Source: Leishmania infantum JPCM5 (Eukaryota > Euglenozoa > Kinetoplastea > Trypanosomatida > Trypanosomatidae). Taken from it: a DNA stretch of 64,000 nt. The notes under the pieces were generated by a model. It ran no database searches and was not told the DNA's origin. It saw nothing but the letters and a program-made list of their open reading frames with translations. The stretch is from positions 124,001-188,000 of the forward strand of contig NC_009414.2 in the NCBI RefSeq assembly GCF_000002875.2. The letters are read 5' to 3'. Positions 30,458 to 40,127 of this stretch are shown here, piece by piece; position 1 is the first letter of the stretch; each line of letters begins with the position of its first letter. Position numbers and translations under genes: made by a program.

Positions 30458-32461
30458 TCAAGTCTTGGTCACCGACTCCTCCAGCCCCGCCACGTCAGCG
30501 TCGACCTTCACCACTTCTCTTTTCCTCACAATTTTGCTGTCGCGCCGCTGCGCCTTCTCGAGCGCCTCCATATCCTGCAGCCGCCGAATTGTGAACGCCT
30601 CTTGCTGGGGCGGTCCACCCACCACGGCGCCCCCACCACCTCGGCACTTTTCGATCAGCAGCCACTGTGGCAGCACGCGCCCCAGTTGAGCAAGGCCGAT
30701 GCCTTCTATAACGCGGCGCACCGACGGGTCCAGCTTGTGTAGCACCTCGGCTGATGGGCACGGCGTGTCCTTGTCAGGTATCTTGGCGTAGAGGGCGGCA
30801 ACGAGGTCCAGCGGCTGCCGCTCCGAGGCGCGGCGGATCAGCACCTTAGTGGGATCCTCCTCCTCCGCGAAGTCGACGGAGAAGTAGTGAGGATGGGTGG
30901 CGAGCCACGGCGCGATCTTGGTGGGAAGGCCGGAGGCGCGCATCTCAACAGGCAGCAGCTGCATCGCGTCGCGCAGGTTGAGCGTCTTGTATGGCGGAAA
31001 GCGATCGTACCAGGCGTTGAGAATCTGCTCTCGGGTGTACACGACGGGTGTGGGCGGCGCAGAAGTCGCACCCGACTGCCCCGCCGCAGCCGCTGGCGAC
31101 ACAGGCGGCTCCGATGGTGCCCCTTGCTGTGACGACGACGACGCTGCTGAGGGCGTTGCAGCACTGGAGTCCCTCGCAGTAACAGCCTGATCATCCGCGC
31201 CTGCGGAGGCCGCGTTCGCGCTGGCGGAGGTCGGCGGCGACGGCGAAGACACGAAAATCCACATGGACACCTGAAGCATGTCCGTCGACACCGCAAGTGA
31301 CCGGCCGTGAGCACGCAAAAAGCCAGCAAAGCTGCGGTATCGCCGCTTGATCTCCTGCTTCTGTGCGCGGGTGAGCTGCTCATACAGCGGGGTAATGCTG
31401 ACCCAGTGAGGGATGTCGCTGTCACAAACATGACGCTTGATGAGCGCTGCCACCTCTGGAAGGGGGGAGGTGTCCAACGTGAACTCGTCGAGCGCCAGAG
31501 GGGCAAGGTGGGGTGGCCGGCGCCGGATGCGTCCGTCGACGACCTGGAACTCCTCTGGCATTTTGCCGGCAATGGAGAAGAGGCCGCCTTGGCAGTTGAA
31601 GTACGGGTGAAACAATATATCCTCCGAAATGCTCTCCTCCAGTGCATCTATGGCGGTGAACTCCGCCGGCACGAGACTGCGCAGGCGGTCCAGGACTGGA
31701 ACTCGCTCCTCCAGCCGCACGCGCATGGCCGGCGGCGGGGCAGGTGGCGTGAGGAGCACTCGCTGCATACCATTGGACTCGATGTTCTCGGCGCAGACGA
31801 TGAACTCCGGCTTCACCACGTAGCTGGTTGTCTGGCCAACGTCTGACATCATGTACTTGTCATCTGCCACGCCGCGCTGCGGATGTATCAGGTCGGGGTG
31901 CAGCCGCACGTTGATGCGGCCGGAATCGACGACGAGGACGTCAAAGATAAAAGGAAACTTTTTGAAGAAGTTGACGAGGCGACCGCGGCCCGTGATCTCC
32001 TCGCGTATTGCATCCGGCAGCAACGACGCGACACACTGGAAAGAGACGTAATAGGTCGGTACGTAGAGCACAAAGGTGTTGGCGACCTCCTGTGGCGAGA
32101 GCATGTATATGCTTGCACTGTGGCTCGTGCCTCCACCGTGGGCCGGCGTGAGACGTGCGGAAGATAGCGGTGGTGGTGGTGGGAGAAAGCTGCCGGTGCG
32201 GCCTGCTGCAGGACCACCAAGCGAGGGCAGTGGAGGAAGGGGTCTCCTGCTTGCGCTTCCGGCGTGGCGCCTTGCCATGGCGGCGGCGCTGTGGAAGCAT
32301 GTCGCGGCAAAGTGGTGGGAAGCTGGTGTGGAGACACTCCGACAAGGTCTCAGTGCGCCGGTGACGTGCTCCGCGTGTTGCAGTAACATCCGCAGCGCGG
32401 TGTCACTGCCGAGGAACCGGCTGTGCAGGAGAGGCGACGGCCCGCAGCCCACCCTGTACAT
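30458..32461 (-). CDS. Mitochondrial-type protein with about five repeated modules, unknown function, 667 aa
   Basis: Not a family I can name. The N-terminus (MYRVGCGPSPLLHSRF, then Arg/Ser/Ala-rich to about residue 85) looks like a mitochondrial presequence. Afterwards a module of about 45-50 residues recurs at roughly 131-178, 262-312, 350-410, 484-535 and 558-612. Each has a helix with LLP or equivalent (SLLPDAIREEI, SLVPAEFTAI, QLTRAQKQEI, LLPVEMRASG, KLDPSVRRVI), then a helix and a short strand such as FLKKFPFIFDV or WLATHPHYFSV. A Ser/Ala/Pro linker (about 415-480) splits the series. Repeats like this suggest an RNA- or protein-binding scaffold of kinetoplastid mitochondrial RNA processing or the mitoribosome. 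Start: an ATG at 32623 also exists, but a strong pyrimidine tract and AG (32558) lie after it, so 32461 is preferred; 32389 is a further option. Confidence 0.75.
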   Translation of the reverse strand: MYRVGCGPSPLLHSRFLGSDTALRMLLQHAEHVTGALRPCRSVSTPASHHFAATCFHSAAAMARRHAGSASRRPLPPLPSLGGPAAGRTGSFLPPPPPLSSARLTPAHGGGTSHSASIYMLSPQEVANTFVLYVPTYYVSFQCVASLLPDAIREEITGRGRLVNFFKKFPFIFDVLVVDSGRINVRLHPDLIHPQRGVADDKYMMSDVGQTTSYVVKPEFIVCAENIESNGMQRVLLTPPAPPPAMRVRLEERVPVLDRLRSLVPAEFTAIDALEESISEDILFHPYFNCQGGLFSIAGKMPEEFQVVDGRIRRRPPHLAPLALDEFTLDTSPLPEVAALIKRHVCDSDIPHWVSITPLYEQLTRAQKQEIKRRYRSFAGFLRAHGRSLAVSTDMLQVSMWIFVSSPSPPTSASANAASAGADDQAVTARDSSAATPSAASSSSQQGAPSEPPVSPAAAAGQSGATSAPPTPVVYTREQILNAWYDRFPPYKTLNLRDAMQLLPVEMRASGLPTKIAPWLATHPHYFSVDFAEEEDPTKVLIRRASERQPLDLVAALYAKIPDKDTPCPSAEVLHKLDPSVRRVIEGIGLAQLGRVLPQWLLIEKCRGGGGAVVGGPPQQEAFTIRRLQDMEALEKAQRRDSKIVRKREVVKVDADVAGLEESVTKT

Positions 32462-33171
32462 GACGGTGTGCGGTACACGAGCGACAAAAATACAAGAGCA
32501 GAAGGGGCGTGAATGTTGTACGCGTGCTGTCGCTGCGCCCGCTAAATGCAAGCACTTCTGTGGCGATTCAGAGGGAGAAGAGGAAGGCGGAAGAGAAAGG
32601 TGTGGGATCACTGATCCGCGCATGGGGCGGCAGCGCACTACATAAGGAGTGATGGCGGCGATACCGGCGGACGATGCAGTGGCGCCGATTCACGGGTCAC
32701 GTTCACCTACCCTGCTCATGCGCGCTCGGCGCAGAACTTGTTTCCGATCAGCCCCACCCAACCCCCACGCCTCCACATCTCGTAGGTGCGGCGCTTCACT
32801 TTTCCTTGTTCGCTGTGGCAGTAGTATGCGCAACAGCGCGTGAACACAGAAATCGTGGGCCTTAATCGCCTCGATACCTCTCGCGTGCGTAAGTGTGGAA
32901 GAAAGCACGATCATGCACGCAACGCGGTTGCGGCTGATGCCGGCTTACTCGTATTCGGTCCTCTCCTGCCCTGTGCGTGCACTGGTGAGGGGAGGAGGGG
33001 GCTTACTCTCTGCTCAGCTGTTGGTGCGCTTACTATCTGGCGTTAGTTAACCGGATTCAGTGCGATGAAGGAAAGCCAACAAAGCACGCCACTGCTTTTC
33101 TCGTTGTCCACAAACGAGCCGACACGGGAGGCGCGCGTGTGTTTGCTTGGGCAGCTGTGGCCCCGCACACG
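32462..33171. other. Spacer between bystin and module-repeat protein
   Basis: Splice signals of the downstream gene (32558-32610) plus presumed bystin 3' UTR. No gene seen. Confidence 0.5.
32558..32559 (-). promoter_or_regulatory. Candidate trans-splice acceptor AG deciding the start of the module-repeat gene
   Basis: Sense strand reads CCTTTCTCTTCCGCCTTCC through CTTCTCCCTCTGAATCGCCACAG, with the AG at 32558-32559. It excludes the ATG at 32623 and gives a 96-nt 5' UTR before 32461. Confidence 0.6.
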
Positions 33172-34581
33172 CTAGGAAACGGGTGCCGCGCCCTGCTTCA
33201 TGCGCAGCGCCGCCCCAATCTCGCGGCGGATCTCGGGGGTGATCATGTAGTGAAAATGCACGTTGCACACGTTTGATAGCAGCCCCAGCTGCGCCTCGGC
33301 CAGGTCTGCCTTGTAGTGCTGGATGAAGGAGAGCAGGGTCTGATGCCACAGCACCGGCAGCGCCTCCTCCTTCGTGTGCGTTTCCAAGAAGCGATGGAAG
33401 TACTTCACCAGCTCGTCGATGGCCTGATACGGCAGCGCCATCTTCTTGTCGATGAGCACACGAAGAAAGACGGAGCACCGGCCGCTAAAGGGCTGCTGCG
33501 CGATCTTGTAGATGGTAACGGCGGTAGGCACCGGTGGCAAGTGGCAGCGCTGCAGCACGCTTGCCACCACAAGGGCCTCACGCAGCGTGCACTCCTCATC
33601 CATTGCCAGCGGCAGCAGAAAGCCTTTGAAGAAGGCGACGGGCTTGAAGAGCGCCTTGCGCACTGCCATGTACAGAGCCGGGTGCAGTTTCTTTTCCTCG
33701 AGCAGCCGCTCGTGCACAATGGGCAGCAGCACCGCGGCGTAGAAGCGCTGCAGCATACTCTCGTTCAAGTTGGCGGCAAAGATGCGAGTGGCCTGGTACG
33801 TGGCGTGCGGGGACCACTGATCCGGACGCGTCAGCATCAGCAGCTGCTCCCAGTTCTTCACATTTGGCAAAATCTTGAACGCCTTCGGAATCTTGCCGGA
33901 GGTGTAGCGCTTCAGCACCGTGCCGATGGCCGTGTACACGCGTGCCACACGATTGTCGATCTTGTCCTCACTGTCCCCGTCCACCGCGCGGGCGTTATCG
34001 CTCGGGCTCGGAGTTGCGCCACGGTGGGCGCCCTGCTCCTTTTCCCTAATCTTTTCCATGATCATGTCCGCCAAGTTGCGGGTCTGCACACGCGAGGCGG
34101 GCTGGAAGGCGTTCAGCAGTCGTGCCTCTTCCTCGTCGATGCCGTACATCTCTGGGGACACGTCCGGCACGTCCACCGGCATCTCCGATGCAATAGACTC
34201 GTTGTCGTCGTACTCCAGAACCACGTCTTCGTCATCCGCCGCCGCCTCCACCTCGTAGCGGTGCTCGCGACCTTCCGTCGTCATCTCCTCGTTGTCAATG
34301 AGGTCCTGCAGGCCGTTGTCGCGGTAGTCCTCTCCGCACACCGCGGTGGCGTTCTCCTCAGCCGTCACCTCACCCTGAATGGCCTCCAGCTGCTTCTTGG
34401 CTGTGCGCAAGATCCGTTTCGTCGTGTGGTTGGGGATGAGGTAGCCAGCCTGATCCGCGTCGTTCTCGTCTGCGGCACGGCGCGACGCGCTCTTGGCGCT
34501 GGCGAAGCGCTCTGCGTGGATATCGTCGCCAAGCGGGTTGGAGCGGTGGAGCTCCTTCTTTGCCTTTTCCTTGCCGGGCAT
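33172..34581 (-). CDS. ENP1: Bystin (Enp1), 40S ribosome assembly factor, 469 aa
   Basis: Nucleolar factor needed for small-subunit maturation. The N-terminal third is charged, with acidic stretches (about 110-150), and less conserved. The bystin domain covers about residues 205-465, with YTSGKIPKAFKILPNVKNWEQ, YQATRIFAANL, ALFKPVAFFKGFLLPL, CTLREALVVASV, VFLRVLIDKKMALPYQAIDELV and LPVLWHQTLLSFIQHYK, all close to human BYSL positions. Length is similar to the yeast and human proteins (about 440-480 aa). Two upstream in-frame ATGs exist (34845, 34683) but lie in or before a CT-rich splice tract. The ATG at 34581 (MPGKEKAKK) agrees with homologues. Confidence 0.96.
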   Translation of the reverse strand: MPGKEKAKKELHRSNPLGDDIHAERFASAKSASRRAADENDADQAGYLIPNHTTKRILRTAKKQLEAIQGEVTAEENATAVCGEDYRDNGLQDLIDNEEMTTEGREHRYEVEAAADDEDVVLEYDDNESIASEMPVDVPDVSPEMYGIDEEEARLLNAFQPASRVQTRNLADMIMEKIREKEQGAHRGATPSPSDNARAVDGDSEDKIDNRVARVYTAIGTVLKRYTSGKIPKAFKILPNVKNWEQLLMLTRPDQWSPHATYQATRIFAANLNESMLQRFYAAVLLPIVHERLLEEKKLHPALYMAVRKALFKPVAFFKGFLLPLAMDEECTLREALVVASVLQRCHLPPVPTAVTIYKIAQQPFSGRCSVFLRVLIDKKMALPYQAIDELVKYFHRFLETHTKEEALPVLWHQTLLSFIQHYKADLAEAQLGLLSNVCNVHFHYMITPEIRREIGAALRMKQGAAPVS

Positions 34582-35517
34582 CCTCAGCGCGTACGTGTGA
34601 GAGAAAGAGAGAGCTTCGAGTGTGCACTGTAGATGGTGAAGTGCAGGGCAACCGCTAACGTTGTGGAGGGAAAGAGAGAACATAACAGAAGGGAGTGAGC
34701 ATGTGAGATAATCGCATGAGGGATGTGCGGGAAGCGCGCAGCGCAGCCGTTGTTCGATCAGTAAAGAGGGGAAAGAGCGAGCGAGAGAGAGAGAGAGAGA
34801 GAGCTCGAAGGTGTGCGCGCGTGACAGCACGCGGGTGCAACACATATCCGCAGGCCCACAGCAGCAGCAGCAGCAGCAGTGGCGGCCACACTGAGTCCGC
34901 TAGGAAGAGGGGGAGGGGCAAGGGACTACGTGCCGGTGAAATCTTTCCTTTTTCTTAGCGTGCACTTTTCGTTTTAAAGGAATAAAGAGGACAAAGTATG
35001 GAGAGACGACTGCGCGGAGAGAGGGGAGGGGGCTGACGGTGCCACGGCAGCGACAGCACTCATACAAGGAAAGAGAGGGCGTGAGGGGATCGGGGGGAGG
35101 GGCATGACGGGAAGGACCACCAACGTGGACACACAGGCACACGGTGCGAGTGGCATACAAACCATTTGCTTCCAGATAGTGAACCGGATAGCGCATGGCG
35201 GTAGCTGCACTAAGACCCCACCCCCTTGCTCACATAGGCCCTCCCCCACCCCCGGCTAGCAGCTCCTCTCTTGCCACCGCCGACACATCGGCTCGTTACT
35301 TCCCAACCTGCTGGGATCGGCAGCGTGACAAGTGAGAGGAAGAAAGAGAAGTGAGGAAAGGCGGCGTAGCGGCAGCTGCATCAACGTCCTAGTGGTGGGA
35401 AGACTCCAAGAGGCGCAAGGACGGCTGCATCTGTGCGTGGGGGGGGGGAGAAGGAGGTGTCCGCGTTATTAGCACGGCGCCAAAGAAAATAAACGAGCTG
35501 CTCGAGAACTTTTGCGG
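34582..35517. other. Spacer between coiled-coil protein and bystin
   Basis: GA repeats at about 34598-34613 and 34777-34802 (CT-rich on the sense strand) are likely bystin splice tracts; a CAG run lies at 34861-34879. No gene seen. Confidence 0.5.
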
Positions 35518-37668
35518 TCAGCTGATACGCGGCGGAGACGGTGGTGGCGGGATCTGCTTAATGCGCTGCGTCGCCCTCTTCCACACAATGATGTCTTCGG
35601 TGCGCTTCAGCAGGTCTGCCTGCACACGCTGCAGACGCTTCTCCTTCCTGGCCAGACGACGATCGCGCTCTTCAAGAATCGCTAGCCACGAGGAGACCTG
35701 CTTGCTCAGCTGTTCCACCTCGCCTATCTGTTCCTGCGCCGCCTTCTGCTGATGGTCATGCTGCTGCAGGCGGGCACTGTAGTCCTCCTCTCTCTTCCTC
35801 AGCTGCTCCGAGCGCTCCATGAGGCGCTTCTCCGCCGCGGCGACCTCGCGTTCGACGATGAGCCGGGCCTCCCGCTGCTTTTCAATGTCCAGCTCTCGCT
35901 GCTTCAACGTGCGCCGCTTCCCCTCGACGACTGCCTCACGATCGGCGACGGGCTTCAAGGACTTCATCGCTCCGTCGAACTTCTCGCGGAGCAATCCCAG
36001 TGTCCTCTCGATGGCGGCGCTCTCGCGCTGCCGCAAATCCTCCAGCGACGTCCCCGCCGGCGGTGCCGCCCGCATCTCCGTGTCACGCTTCACTACCATG
36101 TCGCGCTGCTCAGCTAGTGCGCGGGCGTCCTCTTGGCGCGGGAGCGGACGTGGGAAGCACTCCGGTCCCGCAAGCTCGGATACGTACTTGGCCCCTTCTT
36201 GAAGGATGAGCAGGCGCCGATAAGCAGTCTCGAGCTGATCGAAGCACAGGGCAGAGGAAGGAAGCAACTTCTCCGCGCTCGCCCCCTCCGAGGCGGTGCG
36301 AGTCGCGATTGCTGTGTCTGCGAGTGACTGCAGTGCCGCCGCCGATAAGCCGCTGTTTTGTACAGCTGCGGTCGCGTTAGCCGCAGTCAGGTGCCCTTTC
36401 GAAGCCGCCGAGGGACAGGAAGAGCCGGAGGCGGAGCGGCTCTCAGACGCGTCACCCAGCCCTTCCGTCGGCTCGGAGGTCGACGTGTCGGTCACGCTCG
36501 TCTCCTCATCCGTGCTCCACGCGTGGCCGGTGTTGAATGGACTATGATGCTGCTGCTGTTCCTGAGTGGCTTGGTAAAGATGGCGCTGGCGATAAACTTC
36601 TGCGGCTTGCTGGAGAAAGGGATAGGTAGCACCTACGGGACAGGTGGCGGCAGCGGTCAACGTAGCACGCGTCGCCGCAGCGGCGGCGGGTGTTGCAGAT
36701 GCCAGTGACGGATCACGCGCAAGCGGGGATGAAGCGGGCGCGGCTGCCATAGCCTGCTCTAGGGGGGATGATACCGCCGCATGATCAACGGAACCGCTGC
36801 AGGCGCGGTGGAGGCGTCGCAGCACGTCCTCCAGCGTCAGGGACGCCTTTCCACGCGCGTGCTCGTCGGCATCCTCCCCGTCATCATCGCAGTCCTCCTC
36901 ATCTTCCATGTACTCCTCCACCTCCTCCACCTCGTACTCGTCGCCCTCGCTCCCGTCAGACTTGGAGTCCTCGTAATAGTCGAAAGCATTGGGGGCGAGA
37001 CGAGGGGAGCCGGCGTTGGCGGCTGTCGCGGCCGCTGTTGCCTCGGTTGCCGACTCAGGGTAGGCAGCGGTGACAGAAGGACGCTCCGGTGCAACCGGGG
37101 AAGCGGCTGCCCCGCTCGTCATCACCGAAGAGCGAAAAGCAGCTCTCGTCGGCGACGCATGAGTCGGGCTCGCAGCAGACACGAAGAACTCCTGAGCGAG
37201 GTTGCGGGCGAGCTGGGGTGCAGGCACCGGAGCTGGCATCTGCGCCTGCGGCTGCTGCTGTGGTGCCGGCGAGGCCCGCGACACCTCAGCTATTTCAGTG
37301 GCTGACGGCGCGGCTGTAGCGCCGCTACCGCTGCTGTTGTCTCGCTGCAGCCCAAACGTGGATGACGGTGCGCCTGCATCTGCCGCTCGCCGCGGAAGGG
37401 GAGAGGCAAAGAAGAATGCGTTGGAGGCGGGAGCCGGCGTCGGGTTGGGATTGGGCGAGCTGAGCATCGGTGCAGCCCGGGACGGCTTCGTCGCCGGCGC
37501 TTTGTCGCCACTACCGGTCTGAGGCCCGCCAGCACCGGCGAAACCTACGCCGCCAGCAGAGTTGCCCGTCGGGTCCGTGTGGCTGTCAGCGATGTTGTAC
37601 AGCTCAAGCCGCTCGTGGAGTTGCTGAATGCGCCGCTGCTGCTCGGCACGCTGGGTGGAACCGGACAT
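35518..37668 (-). CDS. Coiled-coil protein with disordered N-terminal half, unknown function, 716 aa
   Basis: Not recognised by family. The first 30 residues (MSGSTQRAEQQRRIQQLHERLELY) form a short amphipathic helix. Residues 35-230 are low-complexity Ala/Pro/Ser with several SP sites, then an acidic patch (about 236-275, repeated EVEE and DEED). A mixed region follows, with a conserved-looking segment at about 480-510 (CFDQLETAYRRLLILQEGAKYVSEL). Residues about 545-700 are a strong Arg/Glu/Gln/Lys coiled coil ending in a PPPPSPP tail. Such architecture is common in cytoskeletal or flagellar proteins of trypanosomatids, but nothing here proves that. The outer frame start is a GTG; the ATG at 37668 is taken. 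A (TG)14 repeat sits 22 bp upstream. Confidence 0.78.
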   Translation of the reverse strand: MSGSTQRAEQQRRIQQLHERLELYNIADSHTDPTGNSAGGVGFAGAGGPQTGSGDKAPATKPSRAAPMLSSPNPNPTPAPASNAFFFASPLPRRAADAGAPSSTFGLQRDNSSGSGATAAPSATEIAEVSRASPAPQQQPQAQMPAPVPAPQLARNLAQEFFVSAASPTHASPTRAAFRSSVMTSGAAASPVAPERPSVTAAYPESATEATAAATAANAGSPRLAPNAFDYYEDSKSDGSEGDEYEVEEVEEYMEDEEDCDDDGEDADEHARGKASLTLEDVLRRLHRACSGSVDHAAVSSPLEQAMAAAPASSPLARDPSLASATPAAAAATRATLTAAATCPVGATYPFLQQAAEVYRQRHLYQATQEQQQHHSPFNTGHAWSTDEETSVTDTSTSEPTEGLGDASESRSASGSSCPSAASKGHLTAANATAAVQNSGLSAAALQSLADTAIATRTASEGASAEKLLPSSALCFDQLETAYRRLLILQEGAKYVSELAGPECFPRPLPRQEDARALAEQRDMVVKRDTEMRAAPPAGTSLEDLRQRESAAIERTLGLLREKFDGAMKSLKPVADREAVVEGKRRTLKQRELDIEKQREARLIVEREVAAAEKRLMERSEQLRKREEDYSARLQQHDHQQKAAQEQIGEVEQLSKQVSSWLAILEERDRRLARKEKRLQRVQADLLKRTEDIIVWKRATQRIKQIPPPPSPPRIS

Positions 37669-37680
37669 CGTGGTCACTGT

Positions 37681-37717
<37 letters not shown>

Positions 37718-40127
37718 AAGGGTGGAGTTCTTGCAAGCAGTGTTGGCCAGCCGAGGCAAGCAGGAAGGTAGAGAAGGCGGGAGAAGCAGCGGAGGGGGCA
37801 GGGCAGTAGGCCGATGACGTATAATCTGTTCTATGAGTGTTTATGTGTGCGTGTGTGTGTGTCCGTCTGTCTCTGTGCAGCAGATATGCACAGATGCTGG
37901 CACACTCAACAGCAACAAGTCGCAAACTAAAAAGGCGCACCGAGTCCTGGCCGGAGTCGCTACGTGCGAAAAGGAAAAAGAGAGCGATGAAGTAGCAAAG
38001 AAGAAGAGCGCAAGAAACGGTGGACGAGTGGAGGGGGTGAGGAAGCTTGTCCTCCGTTCCTTGTGCATCACGAACCTGACCACAGATCTGCGCAGCTATG
38101 CATGTGCATGGGGAGGAGGGGCTGGAAAAAGAGGCGTGATGAAATGAGGCGCTGGTGAATCGCCTTCTCTTCTTCAGTCACTCGAGCTCCGTGCAACGCA
38201 AGCGCCGCTTTCGCCTTCAGTCCGATTTGCCTTCACACGCTGTTCAACACACCAGCCAAGAGAAAAAGAGGCAGCCGCAGAATGCGCTGATGTATTTCAT
38301 ATATAGCACCGACCACCAAGCAGCTGTCCGTCGTCTACCCTCTCCCTCCTCCGCTGCTGCCTCTGCGCGGCCCTCGCAGCTGCGCAAGAATGAGCGAGGG
38401 AGTCCGGTGCTCTCTTTCGTGTGTGGCAACAGCGATGACGAGGCCGGAGAACTGCACAGACCGCACGAGCTCCTTGGTCTGTGACTCCGGCGTTCTGCGG
38501 AGGCAGGGGTAACGCTGACGTTGGGTAAACCCTCGAGTGCAGCCGTTTCTCAGCCCAGTTTTCGGTAAGCATTCGCAATTATGTTGATGTGATGGTTCTT
38601 AGCCGAATGGCTTGGCTGAGAAACGTGAAGAGAGAGAACGAGGGCTGGACGAGCAGCACAGCAACAGGAGCAACGATAGGCGCAGCGCTTGTCGTGCAAG
38701 TCCGTCCGTGAAAGTCAGGAAGAAACGACGTCCATGGAAGAGAACGTGGTCACGTTCGCTCATGTGTGCCACAGCGATTCGATGAGAATCCAAGAACAAA
38801 CAAAAGAGAAGAGGCGAGACGTACGTGAGCGCACAGAGAGGGGACAAGGGGAGGCGGCGCACGAAGCTGGTGGACATGCTGCTGAATTGCAAGAGAGTGG
38901 CATGGACATCAAAGGTGCTCCTCTCTCTTTCTCGCTGGCACAAGTGAGGCCAATCACAGTTGCCCGTAGCGTGGCGGTGGTGGAGAATGGGCTCGCCACC
39001 ACAAATGCACACGACCATCGGACCCGCGACCTCGAGGAGAAAATACAGAGAGAGCAAACATACAAGCGCAGGCCGGTCCTGTACAGCCTTGCCATGTGCG
39101 TATCCGATAAAAGGGATACCCGCTTCACAGGTGAAACGGCGGCTGCAAGTCCCACGCCGAAGCGCATTTGCACTGTCGATGATTGTTCTGTATGGCATGC
39201 ACGGATCATCCAGTGGTGCGTGGGAGAAGCGCGTCGCAGCTGTTGCGTTGCTCGTCCCAGGGTAGCTCATTCCTCTCCTCACATCCCCATCCTCATCCCA
39301 ATTCCCTCAACCACTTCACCCGTCGGCCTTCTTTTCACTCTCGCCGTCCCCGCCCCGGGTGCTCCGATGCGCGCAGCGCGCAAGCAAAACCGAAGAGAAA
39401 GAAAGAGACGTTCAGTGGGTGGAATACGCAGCGGGAAGGGAGAGAGAGGACCAAGACAGAGATCGGGCGTGTGAGAGCACCAGAAGCGAAAACTCGGAGT
39501 ACACACCTACAAGCGTGCAGCCTCATACCACCCCTCTGAGCAGGCACGTAAGCTGTCAGTCAGGGAAGACGCAGGTGTCTGTAGAGGAGCGTGCACACAG
39601 CACTCTGCCATCGCTCTCCGCCGGCGTCGACGTTTGCCTGTGCGTATACTATCTACTTGGGCTGCCGAGCCGCGGAGAAGAAGGCGCGCGTTCGCCTTCG
39701 CATTCGCAGGGCACACATGCCCTCTCCGCGCGGCAAGAGAGCCACACGCAGAAGCCCTAGAGGAGGAAGAAAAAGGGCGCGCAAGCAAAACAGAGAAAAG
39801 CGAAGGGGGCGGGAAAGACAGGGAGAGAGAGAGAGACAACGAGCAGCCACGCCAACGCTTCAGATGCATCTAAAGGTGCTATTATGCAGAAAAAAAAAAC
39901 GGAAAAAACATCACACTGTAGTCTACGGTAGGCCGCTCCGCGGTGTGCACACTCGCTCTATCGTCACCGTCGGAGTCAAGAGAGAGAGAGGGAGGCGAAG
40001 CCCGATAGGACCGCTCTGTAGCGGATGGCTCGACAGCACATAATGCGCGTGCGTGCGTACAAGTTCACCGCATCCGACATTGCCTGGTGCCTCCTCTCCC
40101 CTCTTCCCAGCCACTCTAGCTCTGTTG
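37669..40127. other. 2.5 kb spacer
   Basis: Contains (TG)14 (37690-37717), a shorter TG run near 37846-37860, purine-rich plus-strand stretches (about 37970-38045 and 39765-39840) and a poly-A run near 39890. A minus-strand ORF at 38599-39270 is not supported. No gene seen. Confidence 0.5.
37690..37717. repeat. (TG)14 microsatellite next to the coiled-coil gene start
   Basis: Plus-strand TG repeat, CA on the sense strand, within 22 bp of the ATG at 37668. Confidence 0.95.

Noticed and set aside
33316..34632. 438-codon plus-strand ORF
   Set aside because: Antisense to bystin, whose protein is clearly conserved.
38599..39270. Minus-strand ORF of about 223 codons from an ATG at 39270
   Set aside because: The sense strand upstream is purine-rich rather than pyrimidine-rich, the tail is Leu/Ser low complexity (translated splice-tract-like sequence), and no domain is visible.
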